A stretch of DNA of 64,000 nt from CAVTWD01 sp963738325 (lineage in GTDB: Bacteria > Actinomycetota > Acidimicrobiia > Acidimicrobiales > Ilumatobacteraceae): assembly GCA_963738325.1 (NCBI GenBank), contig CAVTWD010000005.1, positions 1-64,000 on the forward strand, in the 5' to 3' direction. The notes beneath the pieces were generated by a model. The model searched no databases, was not told where the DNA came from, and saw only the letters and a program-made list of their open reading frames with translations. Of the stretch, positions 7,754-17,812 are shown piece by piece. The position numbers and the translations under genes are program-made. The first letter of the stretch is position 1, and every line of letters starts with the position of its first letter.

Positions 7754-8798
7754 TCAGGGGGTGGCCCAGACCCTGAGGGGCTTCTTGGGGCCCTCGACGA
7801 TGGTCGCCAAGGACCTGGCGTCGACCGTCAAGCCGAGCGCCTCGCCCGTCCCGAGGTCCGGGAGCTGCGGCGTGATCCCGTCCTGGCGGATGGTGTTGTC
7901 GTCATAGATGCAGTCGCCAGCCGGCCGGGCCGAGAGCATTGTCTGGACGCTCTCACCTGGGCGTCGGTGCCACAGGAACGTCCGGCTCGGAGTCTTCATG
8001 AACAGCAACGACCCGTCGGCGCTCATCTCGGCGGCGGTGGGCTTGCCCGGCGGGCTCACAGTGGGGTCGATGGCGTCGATCTGGACCATCGGTGGGCCGA
8101 GCGCGAGGTGTGCGCCTGGCTGAAGGGCGGCGCCGGCGATTCGGAACACCTTGGGCGGCACCTCCTTCGCCACCAGGTAGAAGTCGCCGTTCACGGGGTC
8201 GATGAACGTGGCCTCCACGTTGTGAGGGCCGTCCGGGTAGGTGAGGGTGACCACGGTGTCGGCGGCTGTGCTCAGCGCCTTGCCCCCAGTGTCAGCCCCA
8301 ACCCCGAGCGCCGGTTCGGCCACCCGGTACAGCTGGACCGTTGCCCGGTTCCTGAGGTTGTCGCCAGTGTCGGCGATCCACAGGTAGTCGACCCCGCCCA
8401 CGGTCACCGCGTCGAGGTCCTCCCAGTCGCCCAGCCCGACCCCTGTCACGTTCAACGTTCGCGATCACGTCGCCGCTCGACGCCTCGAGTGCGTACAGGC
8501 TGGTCACCTTCGGGCTCGGCGGTGAGGTGTCGTTGTGGGTCCACCAGACCCCCGACCGCAGCCGTGACGCCGCCAGACCCGACGCCTGGATGATGCGAGG
8601 GTCGGTCATCGGGTGCGCCGACACCGCCGTCCACGACGGGCATCGCCAAGGACCAGGAGCGGTGGTCGACGGCTGGGTCGTCGCGGTGGTCGAGCTCGTC
8701 GGGAGAGACGACGGTGGAGTAGCACCGGGCGGCGAAGCGACACAGCCAGCGCCGGACATGGTGACAGCCACGACCACCAGGAGGAATCGCTTCACCAC
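7754..8798 (-). CDS. Secreted lipoprotein-like beta-propeller protein (frameshifted)
   Basis: The start is the GTG at 8798 or 8795 (VKRFLLVVVAVTMSGAGC), giving a signal peptide with a cysteine that could be lipidated, although the lipobox is weak. A Thr/Ser/Pro-rich linker follows. The mature part has repeats such as WWTHNDTS, LYALEASSGDV, DWEDLDAVTVGGVDYLWIADTGDN and YRVAEPALG. This pattern (DWED, ADTGDN) is shared by actinobacterial secreted propeller proteins related to phytase-like or SdiA-regulated families. The frame changes once near 8450. Function unknown. It is convergent with the crcB operon and not obviously part of it. Confidence 0.65.
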
Positions 8799-8980
8799 GC
8801 CATCGTGACCAGCCGACCTCGGGCGGCCGACGGGGCGAGGCGTCCAGTGTCGAAATCCAGCCATCGAAAGGGACCACCGCTACACAGCGCGCTCCCCACC
8901 CCACCGGCTGCGCGGCGTTGGTGTCCGACCCGGGCCGGGTGACGACGACTCGACCGGCCACATTGTGGGTACGCTTGTCG

Positions 8981-9033
8981 TCGGCGATGGAGCTCGCCGT
9001 TGAGTGCCCCTCCGGGCTGATGGCTCCTGCGAA
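8981..9033 (+). ncRNA. Fluoride riboswitch (crcB motif), copy 3
   Basis: The clearest of the three copies: first hairpin GGCG-AUGGAGCU-CGCC, stem GCCC/GGGC with loop CTCC, and the canonical 3' strand CUGAUGGCUCCUGC. The loop bases GGAGCU pair with GGCUCC. It ends about 28 nt before the ATG at 9061, whose GGAGGG lies in between. It is positioned to control the two MutS-like genes and perhaps enolase. mutS-like genes and enolase are among the reported gene classes behind crcB-motif RNAs, which supports the assignment. Confidence 0.93.
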
Positions 9034-9060
9034 CGAGCGATGCAGTTCGGAGGGTCGATC

Positions 9061-10702
9061 ATGGCAACACTCGACAGCAGCGGTACCGGTGCTGTGACCT
9101 CGGAGCGGGGGGCCTCGACGCCCTCGCCGGATGGCGTTGCCGTTGGGCCGTCGATGCCGCAGCCCATGGCGACCTCTGACCTGAGCGTGCTCTTCGACTG
9201 CCCGCACGAGCCCGAACGCACGGTCCGGGCGACCGACGTCTTCCACGACCTTCATCTGGACGACATCGTCGCCACGATCACGGCCGGCCGTGAGGAGTAC
9301 GACCTCGCGCCGTTCTTTGCGCATCCGGTCGACCGACTAGCGACCGTCAGGTACCGCCAGGACGCTGTTCCGCGACCTGGACGGCACGGCGCTCTTGGGT
9401 GAGGTCGTCGTATTCGCCGAGGAGATGCGATCGATGCGACGCCACCTGGCACGCTCACACGATCGCCACGCCTACCGGCGCGATCAGCAGCGATGGTTCC
9501 TCGACGCCGCGCAGATCTACAGCGCGGCGGTGCAGCCGGTTCGTCGACCACCTCGAACACGCCGAACCCGTATCGCGGGCGTTCATGACGCTGCGTCGGG
9601 CGTTCCTCGACTACGTCGGCTCAGACGAGTTCGTCTCGCTCTCGGCCGACGCCGCCGACGCCCAGGCGGCGCTCGATGAGGTCAGGTACTGCGTGAACCT
9701 CCGAGGAGATCAGGTCCGGGTCTCCCGGTACGAGCACGAGCCCGACTACAGCGCCGACGTCCTTGCCACCTTCGCCAAGTTCCGCCAAGGCGACGTCGAC
9801 CGCCACGTGTGGCGGGTCAACGAGCCCGGCGGTCTGAACCACATCACGGCGCAGATCGTCGACCTCGTCGCCAGGCTCGTACCGGAACCGTTCTCGAAGC
9901 TGGCTGAGTTCTGCGAGGCGCATGCGGGCTTCCCCGAGACGTTCGTCGTGCGCTTCGACCGAGAGGTCCAGTTCTATGTCGCCTACCTCGAGTACATGAA
10001 GAGGTTCCGGCCGCAGGGCTGAGCTTCTGCTATCCGAACTGTCGGACCGCTCCAAGGACGTCGCGGCGTCCGAGACGTTCGACTTGGCCCTGGCCGGCCG
10101 GCTCCTCCGCGACGGCGAGCCCGTGGTCCCCAACAACTTCTTCCTCCACGACCAGAGCGGATCATCGTCGTCACCGGCCCCAACCAGGGCGGCAAGACCA
10201 CGCTCGCACGAACCTTCGGGCAGGTGCACCACCTCGGCCGGCTCGGCTGCCCGGTGCCGGCACCGCGGCGACCCTACGCTGTACGACCGCATGTTCACTC
10301 TCTTCGAACGCGAAGAGGACCTCACCACCGAAAGCGGCAAGCTCCAAGACGACCTCCTGCGCATCCACGACATACTCCAGGCGGCAACGCCGCGCAGCAT
10401 CGTCATCCTCAACGAGATCTTCACCTCGACCGCGTTGCACGACGCCGGCCTGCTCGGCACCGAGATCCTGAGCAGCTCATCGACGCGGGACCTGCTGGGC
10501 GTGTACGTCACGTTCGTCGACGAATTGTCGGCGCTCGACCCCAGCATCGTCAGCATGGTCAGCACCGTCGAACCCGACGACCCCTACCCAGCGCACCTAC
10601 CAGGTGGTGCGCGAGCCCGCCGATGGGCTGGCCTACGCCGTGGCCCTCGCCGAGAAGTACGGCCTGACCTACGAGACCCTGAGCCGCAGGATCGCGTCAT
10701 GA
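9061..10702 (+). CDS. MutS-like ATPase, first of a pair (frameshifted)
   Basis: About 545 residues after joining frames. The N-terminal two thirds are mostly helical (for example FVDHLEHAEPVSRAF, NHITAQIVDLVARLVPEPFSKL), like the core and lever regions of MutS. The C-terminal ABC-type ATPase has Walker A GPNQGGKTTLARTFGQ near 10.19 kb, then EREEDLTTESGKLQDDLLR and Walker B region SIVILNEIFTST. The mismatch-recognition domain of true MutS is not seen, so this is a MutS-related protein, not the housekeeping repair enzyme. Frame changes lie near 9370, 9540, 10020, 10165, 10250, 10470 and 10590. Start: ATG at 9061 with GGAGGG upstream, right after the fluoride riboswitch. The stop overlaps the second MutS-like gene (ATGA). 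Confidence 0.8.
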
Positions 10703-12194
10703 AGGCCCACCTGCTCCACCCGGACCACGATGTCGATCTCGCCCAGCCCCTCCCCGCCAACGCCGCGAGCACTATCTCCAAGACCTCGAGCTCGACCGGC
10801 TCCTCGACGCCATGGCCGGCGGCGACCCCTTCGTCCGGGACGTGGCCGTGCGCACTCCTGCTGTGCAGCGTCGAGGACCGCGACACCATCGTCTACCGGC
10901 AGCACGTGCTGCTCAGACTGCCTGCAGCATCCCGAGGTCATCCGCGCCCTGTACGACGTCATCGTCCAGTCGTTGCTGGAGGCACGCAAGATCTGGACCG
11001 GAAGCTCACCGGACTCCGTCCTGTCCGGATCGGTGAACCTCCTCACCCACCTCATGGCCACGCTCAAGACCCTGCATCGACGTCGCCGACGAGCACGGAC
11101 CAGCGTTCCGCTCCCCCGGCCTCACCGCCTTCTTCCAGATGCTCCAGAGCCGAGCTCGACGACACCTACCTCCGCCAGCTCGAAGGGCACCTGGCACAGC
11201 TCCACTTCCGCGAGCGGCGTGCTGATGAGCGCCGCGCTCGGCGAAAGGCAACGCCGGCACCCGGTACGTCCTGCGGACCGCTCAACGCAAGCGGCGGTCA
11301 TGGCGACTACCCGGTCAACGCCGCGACACCTACACCTTCCGGCTGGCCGCCACGAGACGAGGCGGGCGCGCAGATCGTCGGCGAGATCCGAGCCCGGGGC
11401 ATCGCCCTCGTCGCCTCGGCCGTGGCCGAAGCCGCCGAACACGTCCGCAGCTTCTTGCACCACGCTCCAGGCCGAGCTCGCCTTCTACGTCGGATGCCTC
11501 AACCTTCACGACGCCCTGGCCGCGCTTGGCGAGCCGACCTGCTTCCCCGAGCCCGACACGGCTCGCCAGCCCGACCTTTGCCACCCGCGGGCTCTATGAC
11601 CCATGTCTGGCGCTCACCCGCCAAGGCCGTGTCGTCGGCAACGACGTCGACCGCTCGTCATCGCTCGCTCATCATCGCCACCGGAGCCAACCAGGGCGGC
11701 AAGTCCACCTTCCTGCGCAGCGTCGGCGTGGCCCAGCTGATGATGCAGAGCGGCATGTACGTCGCCGCCGAGTCATTCCAAGCGGACCTCCGCAGCGCCG
11801 TCTTCACCCACTTCAGGCGCGAGGAGGACGCGAGCATGCGCAGCGGCAAGCTCGACGAAGAGCTGAAACGGATGAGCGACATCGCCGACGAACTCAGCCC
11901 GCGATCGATGATCCTCTGCAACGAGTCCTTCGCGTCGACCAACGAGCGCGAGGGCTCCGAGATCGGCCGCCAAGTCATCCGAGCCCTGCTCGACAACGGG
12001 AACAAGGTCGTCCTCGTCACCCATCTCTACGACCTCGCCCCCAGCCTCGTGGCGCACGCTCCAGCAGACACGCTCGCCCTCCGCGCCCAGCGCAGCGAAC
12101 GTGGCCACCGGACCTTCCGCCTCATCGCAGGGAACCGGAGCCAACCAGCTACGGCGACGACCTCTACCGGAAGATATTCGCCGCCGCCTCATGA
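10699..12194 (+). CDS. MutS-like ATPase, second of a pair (frameshifted)
   Basis: About 500 residues after joining frames. It begins MKAHLLHPDHDVDL and contains helical segments, then the ATPase: Walker A ATGANQGGKSTFLRSVG (about 11.69 kb), HFRREEDASMRSGKLDEEL, Walker B SMILCNESFASTNEREG and the switch histidine in VVLVTHLYDLA. The C-terminus reads SYGDDLYRKIFAAAS. The two adjacent genes are paralogues and may form a heterodimer, as MutS-family ATPases act as dimers. No MutL is nearby. At least five frame changes between 10.75 and 11.66 kb look like indels. Co-transcription from the fluoride riboswitch is likely because the gene overlaps its partner. Confidence 0.8.
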
Positions 12195-12291
12195 ACACCC
12201 ACCCCACCGCCGGGAACACTGCTTGCCGTCGCGACCCGCTGAGGCTAGGCAAGGGGCTGTCCGGCGGTCCCGTCGGTCGATAGGAGTCGGC

Positions 12292-13557
12292 ATGGGCTTT
12301 CGATTCGAGTCGGTTGATGCGGTCGAGATCCTCGACTCCCGGTCGCGGCCGACCCTGGAGGTGACCGTCCTGGGTTCCGACGGGGTGCGAGCCACCGCCG
12401 GCGTCCCGTCCGGCACGTCGACGGGATCGCGCGAAGCCGTCGAGCTCCGCGACGGCGATCCGTCCCGGTACGGCGGCGCCGGTGTGCAGCAGGCGGTCGG
12501 TCATGTGCGAGGCGAGATCGCCGAGGCGTTGGTCGGCAGGAGCTTCGCGACGCTGGCCGAGGTCGACGCCGCATTGATCGGATTGGACGGGACCGACACC
12601 AAGTCGAGGCTGGGGGCGAACGCCATGGTCGGCGTCTCGATGGCCACGGCGCGGGCGATGGCCGCCACGGACGGGGTGGAGCTGCATCGCTGGTTGCAGC
12701 CAGTCGGTGTCGACCGACGCCTACCGGTCCCGCACTTCAACGTCATCAACGGCGGTGCCCACGCCCAGAACCCCCTGGACTTCCAAGAGTTCATGATCGC
12801 TCCGCTCGGAGCGCCGACCTTCGCCGAAGCGATGCGAGCCGGCGCGGAGATCTACGCGGCGCTGCGGGCCCGACTCCACGGAGCGGGGATGGCGACCGGT
12901 CTCGGCGACGAAGGCGGGTTCGCGCCCGACATCGCCACCCCCGAGGAGGCGCTCGAGCTGCTGGTGCGGGCCATCGACGACGCCGGGTACACCACCGGCC
13001 GCCACGGTGTCGCCATCGCGTTGGACCCGGCCGCGTCGGAGTTCGCCGACGACGGCGGCGGCTACCGGTTCGGCGGCGAATCCCTCACCAGCGCCGAGAT
13101 GATCGAACGGTACGTGGCGATCGTCGACCGATTCCCCGTGTGGTCGATCGAGGACGGTCTGGCCGAGGGCGACCGGCCCGGCTGGATTTCGCTCACCGAA
13201 CGGCTCGGCGGCCTGGTCCAGCTGGTCGGCGACGACAACTTCGTGACGAACCCGGCCATCATCGCCGACGCCATCGACGCCGGGATTGCCAACGCCGCGC
13301 TCATCAAGGTCAACCAGATCGGCACGGTCACCGAGACCCTCGACGCCATGCAGATCTGCCGAGCGGCCGGTTACGCGCAGATGGTGTCGCACCGCTCCGG
13401 GGAAACCCCCGACGCCTTCATCGCCGATCTCGCCGTCGCGAGCGGATGCGGGCAGCTCAAGTCAGGCGCACCGGCGCGGGGTGAACGGGTCGCCAAGTAC
13501 AACCGGCTACGTGTCATCGAAGCCGGAGCACCAGACCTTCCCTATGGCCTGGCTTGA
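12292..13557 (+). CDS. eno: Enolase
   Basis: 421 residues, intact. Catalytic and metal-binding landmarks are present: NVINGGAHAQN, GDEGGFAPD, the metal ligands in ALDPAASEF, SIEDGLAEGD and GDDNFVTN, the base lysine in LIKVNQIGT, and SHRSGET near the C-terminus. It converts 2-phosphoglycerate to phosphoenolpyruvate. Start: ATG at 12292 with AGGAG upstream. Enolase is strongly inhibited by fluoride plus phosphate, and a copy behind fluoride-regulated genes is probably an extra supply or a less sensitive variant. It sits 97 nt after the second MutS-like gene. I see no separate riboswitch in front of it. The usual DDLFVTN is DDNFVTN here. Confidence 0.95.
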   Translation: MGFRFESVDAVEILDSRSRPTLEVTVLGSDGVRATAGVPSGTSTGSREAVELRDGDPSRYGGAGVQQAVGHVRGEIAEALVGRSFATLAEVDAALIGLDGTDTKSRLGANAMVGVSMATARAMAATDGVELHRWLQPVGVDRRLPVPHFNVINGGAHAQNPLDFQEFMIAPLGAPTFAEAMRAGAEIYAALRARLHGAGMATGLGDEGGFAPDIATPEEALELLVRAIDDAGYTTGRHGVAIALDPAASEFADDGGGYRFGGESLTSAEMIERYVAIVDRFPVWSIEDGLAEGDRPGWISLTERLGGLVQLVGDDNFVTNPAIIADAIDAGIANAALIKVNQIGTVTETLDAMQICRAAGYAQMVSHRSGETPDAFIADLAVASGCGQLKSGAPARGERVAKYNRLRVIEAGAPDLPYGLA

Positions 13558-13753
13558 TCGTCCCACGACGGTTCTGCGGGCATCCGGATTTCCCGCGCCC
13601 GTTTGAGCGGCCATGGCGCCTACCCGCTGACCGTGCTGGTGACGCGCCCCGAGGCGGATCTTCCGGCGCGGCAGCGACGCCGTTCCCGCCCCCGACTCAT
13701 CGGCTCGCCTGCATGCCGCGGGGCGGGTCGAGCGGGTACACCTTGAGGCGGCC

Positions 13754-14917
13754 ATGGCTATCGTCGCGGTGACCTTGCTCGTGTTCGGCGTGTCCGGCAC
13801 GATCACTCGGCCATGGAAACTCCCGGCGTGCGCCTTCCCGGTCACGGCCGCCGTGGTCACCGTCGCGGTGGGCGCGCTACGGCCGCCGGATGCGTGGCAG
13901 GCAGTCGAACCCCTCGTCGAGCCGATCCTGTTCCTCCTGCTCGCCGTCCCGCTGGCCGTGCTCCTCGACGAGCTCGAGGTGTTCAGCGCCGCGGCACGAT
14001 TCACCGCCGGGCGCCACGTGTGCGCCGGCATGTGGATGGTCTGCGCCGTTTCGGTGGCCGTCCTCAACCTCGATGCCGCCGTCGTGCTGTGCACACCGCT
14101 GGCCGTGACCGTCGCCCGGCGGTGGCGGCTCGATCCCGTTGCCATGGCGTTCCAGCCTGCGCTCTTGGCCTGCCTGGCGTCGTCGGCGCTGCCCGTGTCG
14201 AACCTCACCAACCTGATCGCCGTCGCCCCGGGCCGCCTGAGCCCGGCGCAGCTGACGTTGCACCTCACGGTGCCGACACTGGCCGCGTGCACGATTGGGT
14301 ACTTCGGCTGGCGCGTCGCCTTCCGTCGCCGTGACCTGAGGCCCACGGTCCCGCCCGGCGACCAGCATCCGCCCCGCCGACCACTCATGATCGGCGCTGC
14401 AGTCCTCGCCGTCCTCCTCGTCGGCTTCCTCTTCGGCCGCACCGTCGGGATCCCTCCATGGGCCGTGGTCGCGGTCGTCGATCTGGCCCTGGTGGCGGTG
14501 CGCCGAAGCGTGCCCTGGCCGGCGATCCCGTGGGGTACGGCGGGTGTCGCGGCCGGGCTGGCGATCGTGGCGGCAGCCACCGCCGATCGCACCGGGCTGA
14601 CACGCTGGCTCATCGCGCCAGGGATCTGGCACCAAGCGCTCCTCGGCGCCGCCTCCGCCAACGTCCTCAACAACCTGCCGGCCTTCCTGGTCGCCCTGCC
14701 CCACGCCGGCGGGACGAACCAAGTCCTGGCTCTGCTGCTCGGCGTCAACCTCGGACCCACGATCCTGGTCACCGGATCGCTCGCGGGGTTGCTGTGGCTC
14801 GAATCGGCCCGTCGATCCGGCCTCGACGTCGGCCCCCGCGAGTACGCACGAGTCGGCCTCACGGCCGGGATCCCAGCCCTGCTTGCTGCCATCGCGGTCC
14901 TGTCACTGCTCAGGTAG
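13754..14917 (+). CDS. ArsB/NhaD-type (SLC13-like) membrane transporter
   Basis: 387 residues, intact, with about ten hydrophobic segments. The segments SVAVLNLDAAVVLCTPLAV and SALPVSNLTNLIAVAP in the first half, and ANVLNNLPAFLVAL with GVNLGPTILVTGSLAGLLWL in the second half, are the two inverted hairpin-type repeats of the ion transporter superfamily that includes ArsB arsenite permease and NhaD antiporters. It follows enolase by 196 nt on the same strand. The substrate is uncertain: arsenite or another anion, or sodium/proton exchange. The neighbouring arsenic genes begin only after 15.3 kb. Confidence 0.75.
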   Translation: MAIVAVTLLVFGVSGTITRPWKLPACAFPVTAAVVTVAVGALRPPDAWQAVEPLVEPILFLLLAVPLAVLLDELEVFSAAARFTAGRHVCAGMWMVCAVSVAVLNLDAAVVLCTPLAVTVARRWRLDPVAMAFQPALLACLASSALPVSNLTNLIAVAPGRLSPAQLTLHLTVPTLAACTIGYFGWRVAFRRRDLRPTVPPGDQHPPRRPLMIGAAVLAVLLVGFLFGRTVGIPPWAVVAVVDLALVAVRRSVPWPAIPWGTAGVAAGLAIVAAATADRTGLTRWLIAPGIWHQALLGAASANVLNNLPAFLVALPHAGGTNQVLALLLGVNLGPTILVTGSLAGLLWLESARRSGLDVGPREYARVGLTAGIPALLAAIAVLSLLR

Positions 14918-15183
14918 ACAGCACGCCGACGGGCGCCTGCCGGCCATCGATCCCGTCCGCTCGGAATGGTGGCGGCGCTGGGCCGGCCGGACCATGACCA
15001 CAGCTACGTCTACGAACCCGGCGATCGACGCGCACGGTAGTTCGACGCCGCGGCCGCCACGACGACCCCGGTAGACGATCGGTCCGAACACGTCGAGCGC
15101 CACCAAGGCAGCGACAACGAACCCGATCCAGATGACCCCTCCCCCGGCGATGCTCGTCGCTCGGTGTCGCGTTCGGTCGACAT
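14903..15183 (-). CDS. Small one-helix membrane protein, unknown (frameshifted)
   Basis: Reads MSTERDTERRASPGEG from the ATG at 15183 (GGGAG upstream). After one frame change near 15135 it continues as VIWIGFVVAALVALDVFGPIV followed by a basic stretch: a single membrane helix with a cytoplasmic basic anchor. No family recognised. The exact end is uncertain because frames beyond about 15060 are ambiguous. It converges on the transporter gene. Confidence 0.4.
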
Positions 15184-15370
15184 GGCGATCGCTCCCAGAC
15201 GGAGCGAACCTGCTGGGACCTGCGACGCCAGGCACGAAGGTCCCCACGCGTCGAGCAGCTGGCGGCAACGGCATGTCGAGTCATTCGCCGCCGGCAGCAC
15301 GTCGCCACACATCGCCGCTTCCACTGCGTGTGGAGGGACCTTCGCCTCTGGGCGGAAGAGGACACCATGA

Positions 15371-15880
15371 GTGCAGTGTGTTCACATGGTGACGACGACC
15401 GGTGAGCGCGGAACGGGCCCGACTGCTGCGGCCCCCTCTAATTGCGGATGTGAACTGCCGTGTGGCCCTGGAGGTCGGGACCATGACGGAGTCCGGAAGC
15501 TCCCCATCGTGTGGCAGCGCCTGGTTAGCGACGGGGTGACGTGCCCTCGCTGTGCGGGGACCCAGATCGAAGTCGAACGGGCGGTCACCGTCCTCGGCGA
15601 CGCGTTGCGGCCGCTCGGTATCAAGCCGACGCTGGAGACGCTGGCGCTCGATCAGTCCGACTTCGAGGCTGCTCCGCCCGAATCGAACCGGATCTTCATC
15701 GCGGGCCGACCGTTGGAGGATTGGCTCGGCGCGACGGCGGGTGCCAGTGAATGCTGCTCGGTCTGTGGCGCCAACCATTGCCGTACGGTGGAGGTCGCCG
15801 GCCGAACATTCGAGACGGTGCCCGCCTCCATGATCATCAAGGCCGGTCTCCTTGCAGCCGGGTCGTTCGTGGCCGCTTGA
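15371..15880 (+). CDS. DUF2703 family protein (metal-resistance associated)
   Basis: Up to 169 residues; the conserved part begins at KLPIVWQRLVSDGVTCPRC (about residue 44), so the true start may be further in. It has two CxxC-type cysteine sites (TCPRCAGT and CCSVCGANHCR), the motif ESNRIFIAGRPLEDWLGA and the C-terminal ETVPASMIIKAGLLAA. This is the DUF2703 family, often found near arsenic and mercury resistance genes. Possible role: binding a thiophilic metal or metalloid. Convergent with the MFS gene that follows. Confidence 0.75.
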   Translation: MQCVHMVTTTGERGTGPTAAAPSNCGCELPCGPGGRDHDGVRKLPIVWQRLVSDGVTCPRCAGTQIEVERAVTVLGDALRPLGIKPTLETLALDQSDFEAAPPESNRIFIAGRPLEDWLGATAGASECCSVCGANHCRTVEVAGRTFETVPASMIIKAGLLAAGSFVAA

Positions 15881-15945
15881 CGAGCGCGCGTTGGGCCGCG
15901 CCGGCGACGCCGCTTCGCTGTTGACGCGCGTCGTTCGGATGGGCG

Positions 15946-17141
15946 CTACTTGCGGGCGATCAACGTGGTGGCGAGGGTCATCGCTGCGGCGAGGAAGCCG
16001 AATGCCCATGATGGGCTGAGAGCGGTCCACAGCAGACCGGCGATGGCGCTGGCGGCGAGGTTGCCGAAGCTCTGCACGGCGGCCAGCAACCCGAACGCTG
16101 AACCACGGATGGCGAGCGGTGCAGCGTGGGCGACGGCGGCATGCTCGGCGGTCTCAGCGGATCCGATACCCACGCCGGCGAGCACGAACCATGGTGCGAG
16201 GGCGAGCCAACTCGTCGTGTCGCGGGTGAAGCCGACGTAGGCGATCGCGAACGCCGCTGCACCGACGGCGAGCACGAGGCGAGGTGTTCGACGATCAGAC
16301 ACGTGACCAGCGGCCACACTGATCACAGTGGCGGACACGTTGTAGACGACGTACAGGGCGATGGCGATCGTCGTCGCAGCGTCGGTGCCATGGCCGGGCT
16401 CCAACAGGTCCGCGGCGCGAAGGATCATCAGCGTGGCGGCGCAGTTCCCCAACTCGAACGCCGAGATGCCGACGAACAACCGGCCGAGTCCACCCTGCAG
16501 CACCGGCTTGACGTTGAGCCGAATTGGTTCTCGTTCACGCCGGTGCGGTGCGGGCGTGTGGCGGATCGCGTACACAATCGCCACCGCCGCCAACAGCCCC
16601 GGGATCACGGACAGGCCGATCGCCCAGCGCGTGCCGACGGTGGCAACGAGCGCGATCGCCAACAGTGGACCGACGATCGCGCCGAGGTTGTCCATCGCTC
16701 GCTCGAACCCTAGGCCCGGCCGTACGCCTTCGCTGGGACGACATCGGCCAGCAGGGCGTTGCGAGCCGGGACTCGTAGCCCTCGTGCCGTCCAGGCGCCC
16801 GCTCGGAGGATCGCCACCTGCAACACCGACGTCGCTCCCGCGGTCGCCGCTGACAGCACCGCCGTCGCCGAGTAGCCGCCGACCGCGACCGTGCGGCGTC
16901 GATCGGGGTCATCGGCCAGCGCACCACCGCCGAAGCGGGCGAGCCCGGCGAGGGCGTCACTGACACCCTCGATCACGCCCAACGCCGCTGGCGACGCGTT
17001 CAGCGTCGAGGTCAGCAAGCTCGGCAGTAGAGCAGTCGGGACCTCGTGGCCGGCATCCGCGAGAAGGCTCGCCGTGCCGATGCCCTTGACACCGGGCGTC
17101 AACCACTCGGCCTCACTTCCCGGCACGGCCTCGGCAGTCAT
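15946..17141 (-). CDS. MFS transporter (frameshifted)
   Basis: About 400 residues after joining two frames at about 16.70 kb. The N-terminal half contains GTASLLADAGHEVPTALLP and RGLRVPARNALLADVVP, the second being the conserved loop also seen in the MFS protein at 1292-2476. The C-terminal half begins FERAMDNLGAIVGPLLA. About 12 membrane segments. The start is the ATG at 17141, which overlaps the stop of a small upstream ORF (ATGA). Substrate unknown; placed between DUF2703 and the arsR-acr3 operon, so metalloid or organometal export is plausible. Confidence 0.75.
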
Positions 17142-17392
17142 CGCCGGAGAGTCTGGTGGACAGGCGACCAAGCGATGGCGCCGAATGCCTGAGCAGCGAC
17201 CGCGAGGCCGATCGTCAGTTCCGCCGTGTTGGATTCGGTTCGGACGGCGGCAGCGGTGCGTGCCAGCTCCTCACCCGCCGCGCGGTCGACCTCACCGGGC
17301 CGGAAGCTGCAGTCCCCGGAGCCAGCCACCCTGACCAGTGGCGCCGTCGCGTCGGGTCCCGACGTTTTGGCTCGAAGAACACCCCTCCCCAA
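17138..17392 (-). CDS. Small ORF coupled to MFS gene, unknown
   Basis: 84 residues at most, ending AELTIGLAVAAQAFGAIAWSPV plus a basic tail, so possibly one membrane helix. Its stop overlaps the MFS start as ATGA, the main reason to list it. The N-terminal part has no ribosome-binding site that I can support, and the start may lie downstream. No family recognised. Confidence 0.35.
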   Translation of the reverse strand: MGRGVLRAKTSGPDATAPLVRVAGSGDCSFRPGEVDRAAGEELARTAAAVRTESNTAELTIGLAVAAQAFGAIAWSPVHQTLRR

Positions 17393-17515
17393 TCCGAGGC
17401 GCAGGTCATGTGGCGCCGGCGGCTACGCCGACGGCGGTGGGATGGCCCCGTCGTGATCAGCGGCCGGGACCTTCGGCCCTGATCGCGGTCACCAGGCCGG
17501 GCGCACGATGAGGGC

Positions 17516-17812
17516 ATGAGTTCAACGTCGGTTGAAGGCTTGCGAGCGGTGGCCGATCCGGTGCGCTGGGAGATCGTGCAGGCGCTGCGGGACGGCCCGC
17601 GGTGCGCCTGTGACCTCGTTGAGCAGCTCGCGATTCCGGCCCCTCTGCTGTCGCACCACATGAAGGTGCTGAGGGCGGTTGAGGTGGTCCATGCCCGCAG
17701 GCTGGGCCGGCGGGTCGAGTACACCCTCGATCTCGCGGCCCTCGACGCACTGGCCGGAGCCGTCACTGGCCGGGTCGAACCGCTGGCAACGGCTGGCCGA
17801 GGTGCGCCGTGA
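17516..17812 (+). CDS. arsR: ArsR-family arsenite-responsive repressor
   Basis: 98 residues: winged-helix ADPVRWEIVQAL, then CACDLVEQL (a variant of the CVCDL arsenite-binding box of ArsR) and the recognition helix APLLSHHMKVL. It releases the ars promoter on binding As(III)/Sb(III) at the CxC. A perfect inverted repeat TTCAAC-GTCG-GTTGAA spans codons 2-7, which could be the operator. The stop overlaps the acr3 start (GTGA), so repressor and pump form one operon. Confidence 0.9.
   Translation: MSSTSVEGLRAVADPVRWEIVQALRDGPRCACDLVEQLAIPAPLLSHHMKVLRAVEVVHARRLGRRVEYTLDLAALDALAGAVTGRVEPLATAGRGAP
17521..17536. promoter_or_regulatory. Perfect palindrome at the arsR start, possible operator
   Basis: TTCAAC-GTCG-GTTGAA, a perfect 6-4-6 inverted repeat inside codons 2-7 of arsR. 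TTCAA/TTGAA arms are typical of ArsR/SmtB sites. The position is unusual; it would act as a roadblock for RNA polymerase or ribosomes. Confidence 0.4.

Noticed and set aside
12195..12291. Possible fourth fluoride riboswitch before enolase
   Set aside because: I looked for the GGCGAUGG hairpin and the CUGAYGG strand and found neither.
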